From a virus, in the IMG/VR virus record IMGVR_UViG_3300005831_000051, positions 1 through 32,960 of that record: a stretch of 32,960 bases of DNA. One strand, written 5' to 3'. Numbering within the stretch: the stretch's first letter is position 1; each line of letters begins with the position of its first letter. This document shows, piece after piece, positions 9,001-17,276 of the stretch. The notes below the pieces were generated by a model that saw nothing but the letters and a program-made list of their open reading frames with translations, ran no database searches and had not been told where the DNA came from. A program made the position numbers and the translations under genes.

Positions 9001-11394
9001 TAATGGGGTTTCTTTACTACAAGGTCCTTTTTCTGGTGTAGGATTTTCTGGTTTAGGGTTTATGTACTCTATTACATTACCATCTATATCTATAGATACA
9101 GATTTTATGTATTCTTTTCGTATTCCACAAGCCCCACAATTATCTACACAAACAGGTATGTTTCCTGGATATACTTCAATTAAATTATACTCATAATCTC
9201 GCCAGCCTCTTAACCAAGTTGTTTTAGTTGTACCATCTGTGCCAGTATAACTAGCTCTCCATCCTTTACAAGTACCAATACCATTTTTAGGAGGATTAGA
9301 AGAAACCGCCCATATATCATAACTAGCAGTAGTTACAGTCCCTGTAGATGGTCCATCTATTTTAGGGAACCCAATAGAACATATTGTTTTTTGTACATTT
9401 TCTTCTGTTATTGGCGCTGCTTTTCCTTTTTTATTACTGTTGCAATCAATAATACTTATTTCAGCAGCACTGCCAACTAAATCAGTAATAGTTACATAAT
9501 ATGCGTTACACTCTTCCGTCCAAGCATTATTTACTGCATTTAAAAATGGGTCTGTGTTTAAGTCATTATATGGATAATTTGGAAAGAAAAAATCTTCATT
9601 TTCTCTTCTATATGTTCCTACATTTCTCAACATACCTTTAGCGATAATAGAACGATTAGTTCCTCTATTACCTCTAACTATTTTAAACCCTACTATTTCT
9701 TGTTTTTGGTCCTCAGTAAGTTCTGATGATGCAATTAAAGTAGTTACTTGTGAAATATCTATTTTAACTCCTATTGGAAATATTGCTGTATCTTCCATTA
9801 CTAGATTACTAGCATTAGAAAATAAACTAGATTTATGAATAGGAGATATAGCTACATCTGGAAATTTATGATGTCTTATTTTTTTACCCGCTAGGTCACC
9901 CCATACATCCTGATTGCAAGGATACTCTTCTATAGACTCCCAATAAGCAAATTTACCATATTGATAAGGGCCCTTATATTTAGGGCTATCAGAATAATTA
10001 GGGTCTGTTCCTAAAACACCTCCTGTATTATATATTTTCCAATAAGGACTATACCCTACGCTTCCTTCATAATAGCTAGGTATTCCTATAAAATCAGGGT
10101 CTGTATCTGGAATAGGTAATAAACTTATTTCACTAGAAGTGAGTTCCCTGCCCGGGATATGAAAACCATCTGTTTGTCTACCGTTGCGTAACAAGAATAC
10201 CATCTCAAAAGTATATACCTCATCTCTAAGGTAACTTCTAAAATTTACCGCGTTCTTTTCTTCTTTGTATCCTTCGTTAGCTGGCAACTGCCACGTTTCC
10301 CAAAGCAATGTAACTTTACTAGCAATTGATTGATAATTTATTCTATCTACAGTAGTTAAACCTTTCCACACTAAAACATCTTGTACTGTAGTAAGATCTT
10401 CAGCTATATCATAATAAGGAAACTTTTCAAAAATATCATTTATAGATAATGCTGTTAGTTCTTTATTTTGTCCTGTATAAGTTAATTGTTTAGAATAACC
10501 TGTAATAGAATATGTGCCCATTAAATCAACGGACAGTATATTATTTATAGTTTTTAATACTGCTATATTAAAATACTCAAATTGTCCAGTACCATCTAAA
10601 TTATCTACGTTTACCACTATAGATTTACCTACAGGAGTATTAAAGTTTACAGATACAGTAAAAGGATCAAATATAGGACAAGGATTAGTAACTGAATAGT
10701 ATGCTGTTAGTGGTAATCCTGCAGCATCAGCATATTGTATAGCAAATTGATATGTTCCGGTAATAATGTCTCCTCCAGATATTACATCTGCAATTGTCAA
10801 GCTTGGTATTGTAAAATTAGGTTGGATTTTAAGTTGATTACAATCTAACTCTTTGGAATAAATAGGATCACATAAAACAGTACCAGATATTAACTTATAT
10901 GGCACATTATCAATGTCTAAATATCTTCTAGCAATATTGTCTGCCCAATATATTTCAGTTGTACAATTTGTGATTTTATGAACTACTTTATGAATAGGAA
11001 AATTAACACTGAACCCCAAACAAGGGTCAGAAACAATAGGTATGTATTTACAATCATTGTTCACCATATATCCTATTTGGCTATTACCAGTAATAGGGTT
11101 AGTCAAAAAGAAAATATGTTTGTATTGCTCATTAATGAAGTATCTACCTATAAGAAGATACCCTTCAGGAAAGTCTACACAAAAAACATTGCCTGGTTCG
11201 TTTTGATAATTAATTGAGTTAGCATCAAAGTTTTCTACTACAGCATTTAATGCATATGAAAGCTTGCCTTTTATAATTTGGGCAGCGCTACTATCCATAT
11301 CTAACCCAAGTCTGGCTATATTATATTCTCTGATTATATTAGATAGACTTGAAGAAGATTCTTCAGGAGTACCACCTTGTTTTTCTTTGGCCAT
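6052..11394 (-). CDS. crAss-like tail hub (muzzle / stabilization protein) with C-terminal adhesin-like extension, 1780 aa
   Basis: The N-terminal region is typical of the crAss-like stabilization/muzzle family related in role to P22 gp10: a strand-rich run with YLLIGRYFIN, IFFLTNPITGNSQIGY and IYWADNIARRYLDI within the first 160 residues. Such proteins build the distal tail barrel that the DNA passes through. The core runs to about residue 1550. It is followed by a seven-Thr linker (1551-1557), a domain at 1558-1711, a second seven-Thr linker (1712-1718) and a terminal Cys-containing domain (1719-1780). The first extension domain ends like the C-terminus of the 175-aa protein at 13738-14265. 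The last resembles the C-terminus of the 542-aa fibre at 14295-15923. The gene starts two bases after the 339-aa ring-type gene. Being larger than a bare hub, it likely displays receptor-binding modules directly on the tail tip; this is inferred. Confidence 0.85.
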   Translation of the reverse strand: MAKEKQGGTPEESSSSLSNIIREYNIARLGLDMDSSAAQIIKGKLSYALNAVVENFDANSINYQNEPGNVFCVDFPEGYLLIGRYFINEQYKHIFFLTNPITGNSQIGYMVNNDCKYIPIVSDPCLGFSVNFPIHKVVHKITNCTTEIYWADNIARRYLDIDNVPYKLISGTVLCDPIYSKELDCNQLKIQPNFTIPSLTIADVISGGDIITGTYQFAIQYADAAGLPLTAYYSVTNPCPIFDPFTVSVNFNTPVGKSIVVNVDNLDGTGQFEYFNIAVLKTINNILSVDLMGTYSITGYSKQLTYTGQNKELTALSINDIFEKFPYYDIAEDLTTVQDVLVWKGLTTVDRINYQSIASKVTLLWETWQLPANEGYKEEKNAVNFRSYLRDEVYTFEMVFLLRNGRQTDGFHIPGRELTSSEISLLPIPDTDPDFIGIPSYYEGSVGYSPYWKIYNTGGVLGTDPNYSDSPKYKGPYQYGKFAYWESIEEYPCNQDVWGDLAGKKIRHHKFPDVAISPIHKSSLFSNASNLVMEDTAIFPIGVKIDISQVTTLIASSELTEDQKQEIVGFKIVRGNRGTNRSIIAKGMLRNVGTYRRENEDFFFPNYPYNDLNTDPFLNAVNNAWTEECNAYYVTITDLVGSAAEISIIDCNSNKKGKAAPITEENVQKTICSIGFPKIDGPSTGTVTTASYDIWAVSSNPPKNGIGTCKGWRASYTGTDGTTKTTWLRGWRDYEYNLIEVYPGNIPVCVDNCGACGIRKEYIKSVSIDIDGNVIEYINPKPENPTPEKGPCSKETPLAPIKNQDTYRQVFNSPETSFGQPFLGTILKLESVMFGRGKAHFVEVKDNAKYRLLTLEAQQDAFASSVKVGELTDPINPPAIFSAYQSYMEIYVNNITRKNYAYSFNSIASYNYSTPIPNGLGIKQRNLELARYLIPGVQSVGDDSIINNYNRETSVYLKTVNTYANEFVTIPKEDLPFPKDVPYMSTNGIEDKSRYTVGSRELCSSPGKEEAITVASFYGSIKNEINNQWGQIYSYSLIDTGAQFIFNNPASSTTIFGGDTFINKFAYKTKLPFFIDDRVNAPDDSDIFYDEIGNVAYPKYWHSSRSIFSNASLPDSGTLTNFFSYKAHEFDCKNDQSLQPDPDNPGELLPADSNPNRTFYDGIFYLYAYGIPSFYCESSYNVELRQAFNNKEGEFWPHVSAGIPDDWLQETNVTILQDNTYYYNITFSKQNKENNFTTLPPDWSEKLCYTQFPFRAIYSDVQNRDADNKTNNWLVYRAVSYFDFPQNYGNFTSIDGIEDRAVLARFENKTLMYNKLLTIDTSNPQAAYIGNSKLFSEAPPIDFSDTDLGFVGTQNKFLLKIPSGQITVDAKRGHIFLLQGSKLDVLSKVGTGMNSFLKEHLPFKILKHFPETSVKIGENIITVPGINIDNNFNGAGLHGVYDNRFERVLITKLDYVPLSSNIKFDPYKQEFYIDTVENNKASKLVISLTDPEYFCNQSFTLSYNLNTNSWISFHSYIPNYYVAENNFFYSGNQICCNDFDFIAGALVPTPTTTTTTTIFVPVCGPLMGTAVAVVDQCTPLFGEIILTDCVLIGTATQVITPCQRPNNVQYNSFIIGYTEAPDPYVDTVSSAVAVCETITYLNSLPGYTGIVFNYTNFEAVSLSLGATVYASNGTTDCAVIADGYYFNDESASTQTYYEILNGIIVGIYVCNTTTTTTTVTPCIEYRATSSWTPVQIEWLDCVGSYHIYITPGGSAVNTFDFCATVILNTGGSSIAPIGTC

Positions 11395-11396
11395 TA

Positions 11397-12416
11397 TTAC
11401 TGATTATTACGATTAAACAAACGTCTGTTATAGTTACCATAAATACCTTTCTGATATTTATCATTTCTATGCATATCTTTTTTAATTCGTGCCATCTTTT
11501 GATCTACAGTTTGTTTTTTAACTTCTATGTCAGCCATAATATAAGCCTCATCTGCTAGCTGTTTATACCACATCATTTTTTCCTGAAGCTGTTTAAAAGT
11601 CTCATCATTACATTGATTACTCAAAGTTTCAAATACTTTAAATTTAATAAAAGCTTCTACATATTCCCTAATTCTAAAATTATCAGGTATCAGTTGATCT
11701 CCGTTACAATCTACTTTTTCACTATAGAAAATAAGATGTACTACACCTTCTCTAAAATTAGTCACAAACTTATTATCTCTAATATCAAAGGAGTTTAATT
11801 GACTAGAACCCGGTGTCTGGCCATAGCTACTCCAGTTTTTATTGTAATCTACAGCACATTGTTTTTTAGCAGAAATATTACCTGGGCTTAAAAGATACAC
11901 TTGTCTGTAGCTTCTGTTTATAGTGTGATTAGTTTTATACACAGCATCAGTAGCTCCCGGGATATGCGTATATGGTGGGATGCAAGATGTACAGGTAGGC
12001 ACACTGCAACACCCTGAAATAGGATCAGGATTATTTTTACATAAATCAGGACCATAAATTACAGGAGATATTTGTACTATACAAGTACTAGATTGAGAGT
12101 AAAGGGAATTAGGTGTTTGATAAGGCCGCATTGCTACTTCTGCACACATCCACGCTTCTCGTACAGCATGAAAGTTATCAGGTAGTCTAGCCTCAAAGTC
12201 TTCTACAAATAACGGGACCTCATCTATTTGTAAAGTAGTTCTACTTAATTTTTGTAAACACTTACCTAAATAAGTTGGAAACAAAAGGTCATCTACAGCA
12301 CCTGTATCAAAGTAGCTTTTTAGTTCTTCCTTTACTATTGCATATACAGGAGCAGGAGAAACGAAATTGTATTTATAGTAGTACGACATAGCTTTATTTA
12401 TAGAAGTGTAAAACAT
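11397..12416 (-). CDS. crAss-like tail ring/adaptor-type structural protein, 339 aa
   Basis: The protein lies directly upstream of the muzzle gene and downstream of the HU/IHF-like gene, a position held in crAss-like genomes by a conserved tail-barrel protein. The N-terminal part is helical and includes DDLLFPTYLGKCLQKLSR (about 42-59) and EDFEARLPDNFHAVREAW (about 72-89), which I recognise as a family pattern. The middle has a Cys cluster (SGCCSVPTCTSC) that could bind metal or form local cross-links. The C-terminal 75 residues are a long charged helix rich in Lys and Glu. No catalytic motif is seen. A role as ring or adaptor between portal and muzzle fits the context, but which ring it would be cannot be decided from sequence alone. 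Confidence 0.65.
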   Translation of the reverse strand: MFYTSINKAMSYYYKYNFVSPAPVYAIVKEELKSYFDTGAVDDLLFPTYLGKCLQKLSRTTLQIDEVPLFVEDFEARLPDNFHAVREAWMCAEVAMRPYQTPNSLYSQSSTCIVQISPVIYGPDLCKNNPDPISGCCSVPTCTSCIPPYTHIPGATDAVYKTNHTINRSYRQVYLLSPGNISAKKQCAVDYNKNWSSYGQTPGSSQLNSFDIRDNKFVTNFREGVVHLIFYSEKVDCNGDQLIPDNFRIREYVEAFIKFKVFETLSNQCNDETFKQLQEKMMWYKQLADEAYIMADIEVKKQTVDQKMARIKKDMHRNDKYQKGIYGNYNRRLFNRNNQ

Positions 12417-12460
12417 ATTTATCTGCTATAAACATGTCGTAAGCGACACTCTTTTCTTAC

Positions 12461-12949
12461 TTACGTTTTGAAAATTAAACCCCAGTTTTTATATAAATTC
12501 ATATACTTTGTATCCGTTTTTAAATAATGAGCAAGTAACCTAGATGTAACTCTAGTTGGTTTAAAATGCCATAGTTGAGTATGTGTAATACTTGTTCTAG
12601 GTCTAAACCATTTCCATCCAAAAAAGAATCCCTCAGTATGAAAGTTAAAATTAAATATTTTTTTACCTTTTTCTTTTGTTTTTACCCAATCGACAGGTAA
12701 GTTAATGTGTTCATTATTTGGTCCTGCAAATTGTTGTCTTTTCTTTTTTTCTATAGAAAAGGAACCTAGCCCCTCAGGTAATTTTATTCTGCTGCCTGTT
12801 TCTAATATAGAAAACTTAAATTCTTCATTATACGCATATATAATTTTTCGCCAGTCTTCTATACTAACCGTTATATGAGGGTAGTTTTTACAAAACTCTT
12901 TATAATTTTTAGTTCTAGCTGAACTCCAATCTACTGCACTTCTCGACAT
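12461..12949 (-). CDS. HU/IHF-like protein within the tail module, 162 aa
   Basis: A helical stretch (VSIEDWRKIIYAYNEEF, 28-44) is followed by ILETGSRIKLPEGLGSFSI (48-66). This mirrors the HU/IHF core, where two helices lead to a beta arm through a GFGtF turn. A later HFKPTRVTSRLLAHYLK resembles the C-terminal F-K-P helix of HU. crAss-like genomes are known to keep IHF-like subunits among their structural genes, which supports the call. The segment between about 70 and 125 is rich in Trp, Phe and Lys and is longer than in ordinary HU. It starts one base below the end of the 241-aa gene, so it is translated from the same message. It may organise DNA in the capsid or serve a tail-assembly role; this is not settled by the sequence. 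Confidence 0.6.
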   Translation of the reverse strand: MSRSAVDWSSARTKNYKEFCKNYPHITVSIEDWRKIIYAYNEEFKFSILETGSRIKLPEGLGSFSIEKKKRQQFAGPNNEHINLPVDWVKTKEKGKKIFNFNFHTEGFFFGWKWFRPRTSITHTQLWHFKPTRVTSRLLAHYLKTDTKYMNLYKNWGLIFKT

Positions 12950-12950
12950 A

Positions 12951-13676
12951 CTATTTTAAATTAGGTGTATTGGGTGCTTGTCCATCAAGTCCATCAGCAG
13001 CTATATCTGTTTTAATAGAAAAATAAGTAGAAAGCAATTTTTGTGATGTAAGCTCTAATACTTGTTTTCTTAAATATTCAGGAAGTGGAAATGGTTTATC
13101 CATAGGATTCATACATAATTCGTCTAAAGGTACCTCATCACCACAACAGCTTTCAGGAAACATTATTTCATTAGGAATATCATCAGGAAAATAAGCAACA
13201 AATCGTACTGCTACTATATCTGGATTGGTTACAAATAAGTAACCATTAGATACCATAAAATACGTGTCTTTTTTTACGTGGGCCAGTGCTAATAAATTAA
13301 TATACCGGTTAACTGTAATCTCTTTAAGTTTAGTCCCCTTTCCACCTAATGCATTAATCGAATACACACCTTGAATAACATATTGGTAATTACCCTCAGC
13401 GACAGCAGGAAGTTTAAATTTAGAGCGTGCAATGGTACAATCATCAACATACCCACCACACTCTGAAATAGGAACTTCTATCATTTCCATACAAGGTATT
13501 GTAGAAAAAATAGAGTCTGTTGCCCATAATTTTCTGAGATTAGTCTCTCTCTTTATTAAAAGAGAAGAGTTATTTCTAATCTCAGAAAGTATAGCGCGGT
13601 CTGTAATAGAAGCATCTGTACTAATAAGCTTATGCATACTTCTCACATCAGATACTAATTGTCTTCCAGTTGCCAT
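12951..13676 (-). CDS. crAss-like ring/stabilization structural protein, 241 aa
   Basis: The N-terminus (TGRQLVSDVRSMHKLIST, about 3-20, then SEIRNNSSLLIKRETNLRKLW) is a strongly crAss-like pattern. The middle is strand-rich, with CMEMIEVPISECGGY and Cys residues. The C-terminal helix (LPEYLRKQVLELTSQKLLSTY) matches in form the C-terminal helix of the 242-aa protein at 19485-20213. Two related proteins of this size fit the two ring proteins that sit between portal and muzzle in crAss-like tails and are comparable to P22 gp4; that assignment is inferred. It is the first gene after a promoter-like site at 13698-13729 and heads a unit with the HU/IHF-like, 339-aa and muzzle genes. The leader is A/T-rich with no GGAGG. 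Confidence 0.7.
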   Translation of the reverse strand: MATGRQLVSDVRSMHKLISTDASITDRAILSEIRNNSSLLIKRETNLRKLWATDSIFSTIPCMEMIEVPISECGGYVDDCTIARSKFKLPAVAEGNYQYVIQGVYSINALGGKGTKLKEITVNRYINLLALAHVKKDTYFMVSNGYLFVTNPDIVAVRFVAYFPDDIPNEIMFPESCCGDEVPLDELCMNPMDKPFPLPEYLRKQVLELTSQKLLSTYFSIKTDIAADGLDGQAPNTPNLK

Positions 13677-13697
13677 GTTATTATTTTTAAATTAAAG

Positions 13698-13729
13698 TAA
13701 AGATAAATAAATGCATATTACTAACCAAA
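13698..13729 (-). promoter_or_regulatory. Bacteroidota-type promoter candidate for the tail-barrel genes
   Basis: Read on the minus strand, TTTG (13726-13729) is followed after exactly 20 bases by TATCTTTA (13698-13705) and then C. This fits the Bacteroidota -33/-7 pattern (TTTG, TAnnTTTG) except for the last base. It is the same octamer at the same spacing as the site at 30465-30496. It lies in a 61-base gap, about 20 bases before the ATG at 13676. Confidence 0.5.
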
Positions 13730-13737
13730 TTAAACAT

Positions 13738-14265
13738 TTAGCAATTAAAAACTGCCATTATAACACCATCATTACCAATTTGGTAAGAAGACCCATCTGC
13801 CCCCCATTGATACCATAATTCTCCTCCTACAATTTCAGTAGTAAGTGTATTATCTGTGTATACAGTGTGACCAAAATCTAATGGATACAAATCAGAAAAT
13901 ATGCTATAAGTAAATGGGCCAGTATCTGCACAAGCTAGCCCGGAAGAAGCCAGACCAGGAGTAGACATACCAAACTCATAAAAAGATGGTGTAGCTGTAG
14001 TAGTAGTCGTAGTAGTACCAGCAGTAGTTGTTGTAGTTGTAGTGGGCACCACTACCCCTACATCTATGCTATTTACACAGACTCCTGCAGATTTAATTCT
14101 AATGGTAGTTGTACCATCAGGAACTGCTGTAGAAGAATAGCCCCCTAATAAAGTAGCTTTACTTATACCGGTTGCAAAAGGCAGAGTATACCCATCTGTA
14201 TTACTGAATAAACTAAATGGCCCTGTATCTGTTCCTGCCGCTGTTAATGTTATTAATACTGTCAT
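13738..14265 (-). CDS. Modular fibre/adhesin-like virion protein with double poly-Thr linker, 175 aa
   Basis: Three parts are visible. Residues 1-74 are a small domain (LITLTAAGTDTGPF, then VPDGTTTIRIKSAG.CVNSID) shared with the 542-aa fibre and the 288-aa tail protein. Residues 75-90 are two blocks of seven Thr separated by Ala-Gly. Residues 91-175 are a strand-rich domain (FTYSIFSDLYPLDFGHTVYTDN, with an ending GNDGVIMAVFNC) that resembles residues just before the last Thr block of the muzzle. This layout suggests a docking domain, a stiff linker, and an exposed binding domain that could contact the host surface or mucus. The last gene before the 241-aa ring protein, it is preceded by a 29-base gap. 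No enzyme motif is visible. Confidence 0.65.
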   Translation of the reverse strand: MTVLITLTAAGTDTGPFSLFSNTDGYTLPFATGISKATLLGGYSSTAVPDGTTTIRIKSAGVCVNSIDVGVVVPTTTTTTTAGTTTTTTTATPSFYEFGMSTPGLASSGLACADTGPFTYSIFSDLYPLDFGHTVYTDNTLTTEIVGGELWYQWGADGSSYQIGNDGVIMAVFNC

Positions 14266-14294
14266 GATTTATTTTATTATCGTTATTAGATTAT

Positions 14295-15923
14295 TTAAGG
14301 GGCACATGGTCCCATATTTTCAAAAACCTCTGAAGTACCTTCATCTATTATACTAATAGCACAGAAACTAACTTCATCATACCCAGAAGCACCAGGTCCA
14401 TTATAGTGAGCAATTTGCTCTACACCGTCACAATCTAAATAAGTTATGTAAGCATCGTTATTTCCACCTGCTGTATAAAGATTACACAATACTTCTTGTA
14501 CTTCAGCAGTACCTGTCATAGTACAATCTAAAGGAGCTACTGTAGTAGTTGTTGTTGTTGTTCCTAAAGTTGTAGTAGTTGTAGTGGTTGGAGCAACAGT
14601 AGTTGTAGTAGTTGTAGTATCTGGAAGAAAAGTAAATAATAAACTCATACACCCTCCCGCTATTTGAGCAAATAAATTATTACCAATAATTATAGGAGTA
14701 TTATAATAGTCTAAAGACTCTTCAGAATACAATACAGTACCATCTGCATTTAATATTATAAACCCTGAATAACATGATGTTCCATTATATTCTTCAAAGT
14801 ACCCTACTACAAATAATTTATTTCCCCAAACTGTATCTATTGAGTAAGCCTGTCCGTCAAAGCCTGTACCAGGATTAAATGAAGGATCTAAATTTCCAAA
14901 TTTATCTAATTTTGCTATATAAGCAATTGGGGTTCCTTTATATGAAGTGAAATACCCTACACAATAAAAGGAATCTTCTCCTGCTATTCTTGACATGTAT
15001 ACGGGTTGATAATTACCATTAGGTGCAAATCCTACACCTACTACAAAAGATTCATCTACACTTCCATCAGATAATAATTTCACTAAGCCATCTCTATACA
15101 CACCTTTATAACTATTAAAATAACCAGTTATGTACATAGAATTATCAGAGTTAATTAATAGTCCTGTAGTAGTGTTGTCAAACCCACTACCATAAACAAA
15201 CGTATTGTCCACGCTACCATCTGGGTTTAATCTAATAATTGAATTAGATGAGGTCCCATTATATTGAGTCCATAAACCTGTTACTACAATTCTATTTAAA
15301 CTATCTGTTTCTATTGTTTGTGTATATGGAGTAGCTGTGCCGGTAAAGCCTGTACCAATAATAAATGTATTGTCTCTACTACCATCCGTGTTTAGTCTAA
15401 TAATACGATTAGCATTCACACCCTGGTATTCAGTAAATGTACCACTAACTATTATTTTACCATCATACTGTTCAATAATAGAAGAACCAGTATATACAAC
15501 TTCATTAAATCCTACACCTACATTAAAACTATTATCTATTGTTAAATCTATATTTAATTTAATTAAAAGTTGAGATGTAGTAGGTACTCCAGTTTCTTCA
15601 TACCCAGAAAATGCCCCATAAATATACGCACTATTAGTAGCATAAATACCATCTAATAAATAAGCATCATCAGTAGGTAAAAATCTATAACACTCTATAA
15701 GAGGAACTACTAAATCTATATAATTATTACATACCTCATTTAAAGATTTAACTCTAATAATAGTGGTACCATTAGGAATTTGATCTGTAGGATAACCAGC
15801 CAATAAAGAACTTTGAGAAATGTTGCTTAAAAAAGGAACAGTAAACCCATCTACATTAGAATAAATGTAAAATGGGCCTGTTGCAGCTCCTGTAGTAGTT
15901 AGTTTTATAATACCATTTATCAT
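14295..15923 (-). CDS. Tail fibre-like protein with delta-60 beta-propeller repeats and triple poly-Thr linker, 542 aa
   Basis: Residues 1-72 are the same docking-type domain as in the 175-aa protein (GPFYIYSNVDGF, NGTTIIRVKS). Residues of about 120-400 carry five clear delta-60 repeats of roughly 52-56 residues, each with a line such as LNPDGSVDNTF followed by a GxGF, then DGKI..G.F..YNG. The repeat lines are LNIDLTIDNSF, LNTDGSRDNTF, LNPDGSVDNTF, LLSDGSVDESF and LDKFGNLDPSF; a sixth (LNADGTVLYSEE) is degenerate. This predicts a beta-propeller. Three seven-Thr blocks follow at 436-442, 446-452 and 455-461, spaced by VAP and LG. A Cys-containing terminal domain at 462-542 (YLDCDG, then VSFCA and GPC) resembles the end of the muzzle. 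It starts one base below the end of the 82-aa gene. A receptor-binding role is inferred. Confidence 0.8.
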   Translation of the reverse strand: MINGIIKLTTTGAATGPFYIYSNVDGFTVPFLSNISQSSLLAGYPTDQIPNGTTIIRVKSLNEVCNNYIDLVVPLIECYRFLPTDDAYLLDGIYATNSAYIYGAFSGYEETGVPTTSQLLIKLNIDLTIDNSFNVGVGFNEVVYTGSSIIEQYDGKIIVSGTFTEYQGVNANRIIRLNTDGSRDNTFIIGTGFTGTATPYTQTIETDSLNRIVVTGLWTQYNGTSSNSIIRLNPDGSVDNTFVYGSGFDNTTTGLLINSDNSMYITGYFNSYKGVYRDGLVKLLSDGSVDESFVVGVGFAPNGNYQPVYMSRIAGEDSFYCVGYFTSYKGTPIAYIAKLDKFGNLDPSFNPGTGFDGQAYSIDTVWGNKLFVVGYFEEYNGTSCYSGFIILNADGTVLYSEESLDYYNTPIIIGNNLFAQIAGGCMSLLFTFLPDTTTTTTTVAPTTTTTTTLGTTTTTTTVAPLDCTMTGTAEVQEVLCNLYTAGGNNDAYITYLDCDGVEQIAHYNGPGASGYDEVSFCAISIIDEGTSEVFENMGPCAP

Positions 15924-15924
15924 A

Positions 15925-16173
15925 CTATTCTATATCTCCTAAAGTTGTTGTTGTTGATGTTGTAGGTGCTGCAGTAGTAGTAGTAGTAGTAGTCGCTAAA
16001 TTTACACCAGTTATACTAAATATAGCTTGATCTATTTTCTGAAGTGCTACAATTATAGAGTCATTAGTCAATATACCCGTCCCAGGTAAGTTAGGTCCAC
16101 AGTATTTGTCTTCTGAACATTTTAATGTGTCAGGACACCCTGAACATAAATTTATATAAGGTGGTAGTGCCAT
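15925..16173 (-). CDS. Short Cys-rich virion-associated protein ending in poly-Thr, 82 aa
   Basis: The N-terminal 58 residues (LCSGCPDTLKCSEDKYCGPNLPGTGI, read in parts, then an amphipathic helix ALQKIDQAIFSI) resemble the first 45 residues of the 359-aa collar fibre. This looks like a shared attachment or trimer-seeding domain. A seven-Thr block at 61-67, AAP, a TTSTTTT block at 71-77 and a five-residue tail LGDIE end it at a TAG. Other proteins here continue after such linkers into a binding domain, but this one stops. It may be an N-terminal remnant of a longer fibre, or a base to which another fibre binds. Its tract is nearly identical in DNA to the one ending the 120-aa gene. Confidence 0.6.
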   Translation of the reverse strand: MALPPYINLCSGCPDTLKCSEDKYCGPNLPGTGILTNDSIIVALQKIDQAIFSITGVNLATTTTTTTAAPTTSTTTTLGDIE

Positions 16174-16183
16174 CTTTTTAAAA

Positions 16184-17263
16184 TTAAGGGTTAGGTATAT
16201 ACATTATGTAATAACAAGCTAATACTGGATGTACGTTAGCGTGAGATTCATTATTTCCACTAGGAGCATTAGTTACTGTTATTCCTGTTGCAGACTCTGT
16301 AGTGGCCACATATGATGGTGAAGTATTTTGTGGAAAAGAATCACAATCTCCATCACAATTTACTCTATTTGCTTGATAACCATGATCTACTGAAGTATGT
16401 GAATGTTTAGGATCATTTACTGTAGCTATGTGTGTATGACTAGGCATTTGTCCACCAGTTAAAGTCACTCTGTTGCTTCCTCCTGGAGATAGAATAGTAT
16501 AGTTTGGGTTGTTGGGATTAACTGGGTCTACTACTGGACTATACGCACCACCACCCATTCCTGTAACTACACCAATAGGAGACCGGCCCCTTTTATCTGG
16601 AGTATTATTTTGTCCATTACATAAATAGATTTGTTCCCAATCTCCTATACCTTGGCCGGAATTATTAAAATTAGATAATGAACCATAATATTCTACTGCA
16701 GTATTAGGAACCATTCTATTTCTAATAGCTGTAGAAGTAGGAGAATCTGCTATGTAATCAGCTATATAATCATCTATTTCACTTTTCTTTACATAATTAG
16801 TAGATACATCTAAAGCTAATGCAGTTAATGCAGTACTAGTTGAACACAACTTAGTAATTACAGCTTGTACTATAGCATGTGTACCACTAGAAGCAGTAAC
16901 CCCAGATAGGCAGCTTATAGTATAACTAGCCTCAATAGTATCAAGCCTTCCTTTATTGGCAGTAACCTGTGTTTGTAAACTACAAGCAGATTTAATAAGA
17001 GCTGTAACATAATCAATTATAGTTATAGGGCCAGACGAGGGTAAATATCCTGTCACTAAAGCACATAAAGCACTGTTAGATACAGTAAATACAATCCCAG
17101 TACCATCTAAAGCTTTTTTAAGATAAGTAATTAAAGATAGTTCTATTGAAGCTAAACTATCTCCAGTTTCTATACCTAACTCAGGATAATTTTCTCCTGT
17201 ATATTTTACACATTTATCAGAGGTTGTTTCTACACAACCATTGAAACAATTATCACATGCCAT
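16184..17263 (-). CDS. Tail fibre with C-terminal phage tail collar domain, 359 aa
   Basis: The N-terminus (CDNCFNGC, then DKCVKYTGENYPELGI) is the Cys-containing base seen in many Bacteroidota phage fibres. A helical or rod-like part follows (about 85-180, with TALALDVSTNYVKKSEIDD). The last 170 residues are a classic tail collar/microcystin-dependent-protein-like domain: GDWEQIYLCNGQNNTPDKRGR from 207, VTLTGGQMPSHTH at 266-278, HSHT near 287, and the closing HPVLACYYIMYIPNP. In known collar-domain fibres the histidine-rich part binds metal and the tip contacts the receptor. The gene sits between two nearly identical poly-Thr-encoding DNA tracts (15943-15993 and about 17280-17331). This is the best host-range candidate in the window. 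Confidence 0.85.
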   Translation of the reverse strand: MACDNCFNGCVETTSDKCVKYTGENYPELGIETGDSLASIELSLITYLKKALDGTGIVFTVSNSALCALVTGYLPSSGPITIIDYVTALIKSACSLQTQVTANKGRLDTIEASYTISCLSGVTASSGTHAIVQAVITKLCSTSTALTALALDVSTNYVKKSEIDDYIADYIADSPTSTAIRNRMVPNTAVEYYGSLSNFNNSGQGIGDWEQIYLCNGQNNTPDKRGRSPIGVVTGMGGGAYSPVVDPVNPNNPNYTILSPGGSNRVTLTGGQMPSHTHIATVNDPKHSHTSVDHGYQANRVNCDGDCDSFPQNTSPSYVATTESATGITVTNAPSGNNESHANVHPVLACYYIMYIPNP

Positions 17264-17276
17264 AATATTTTTTATT

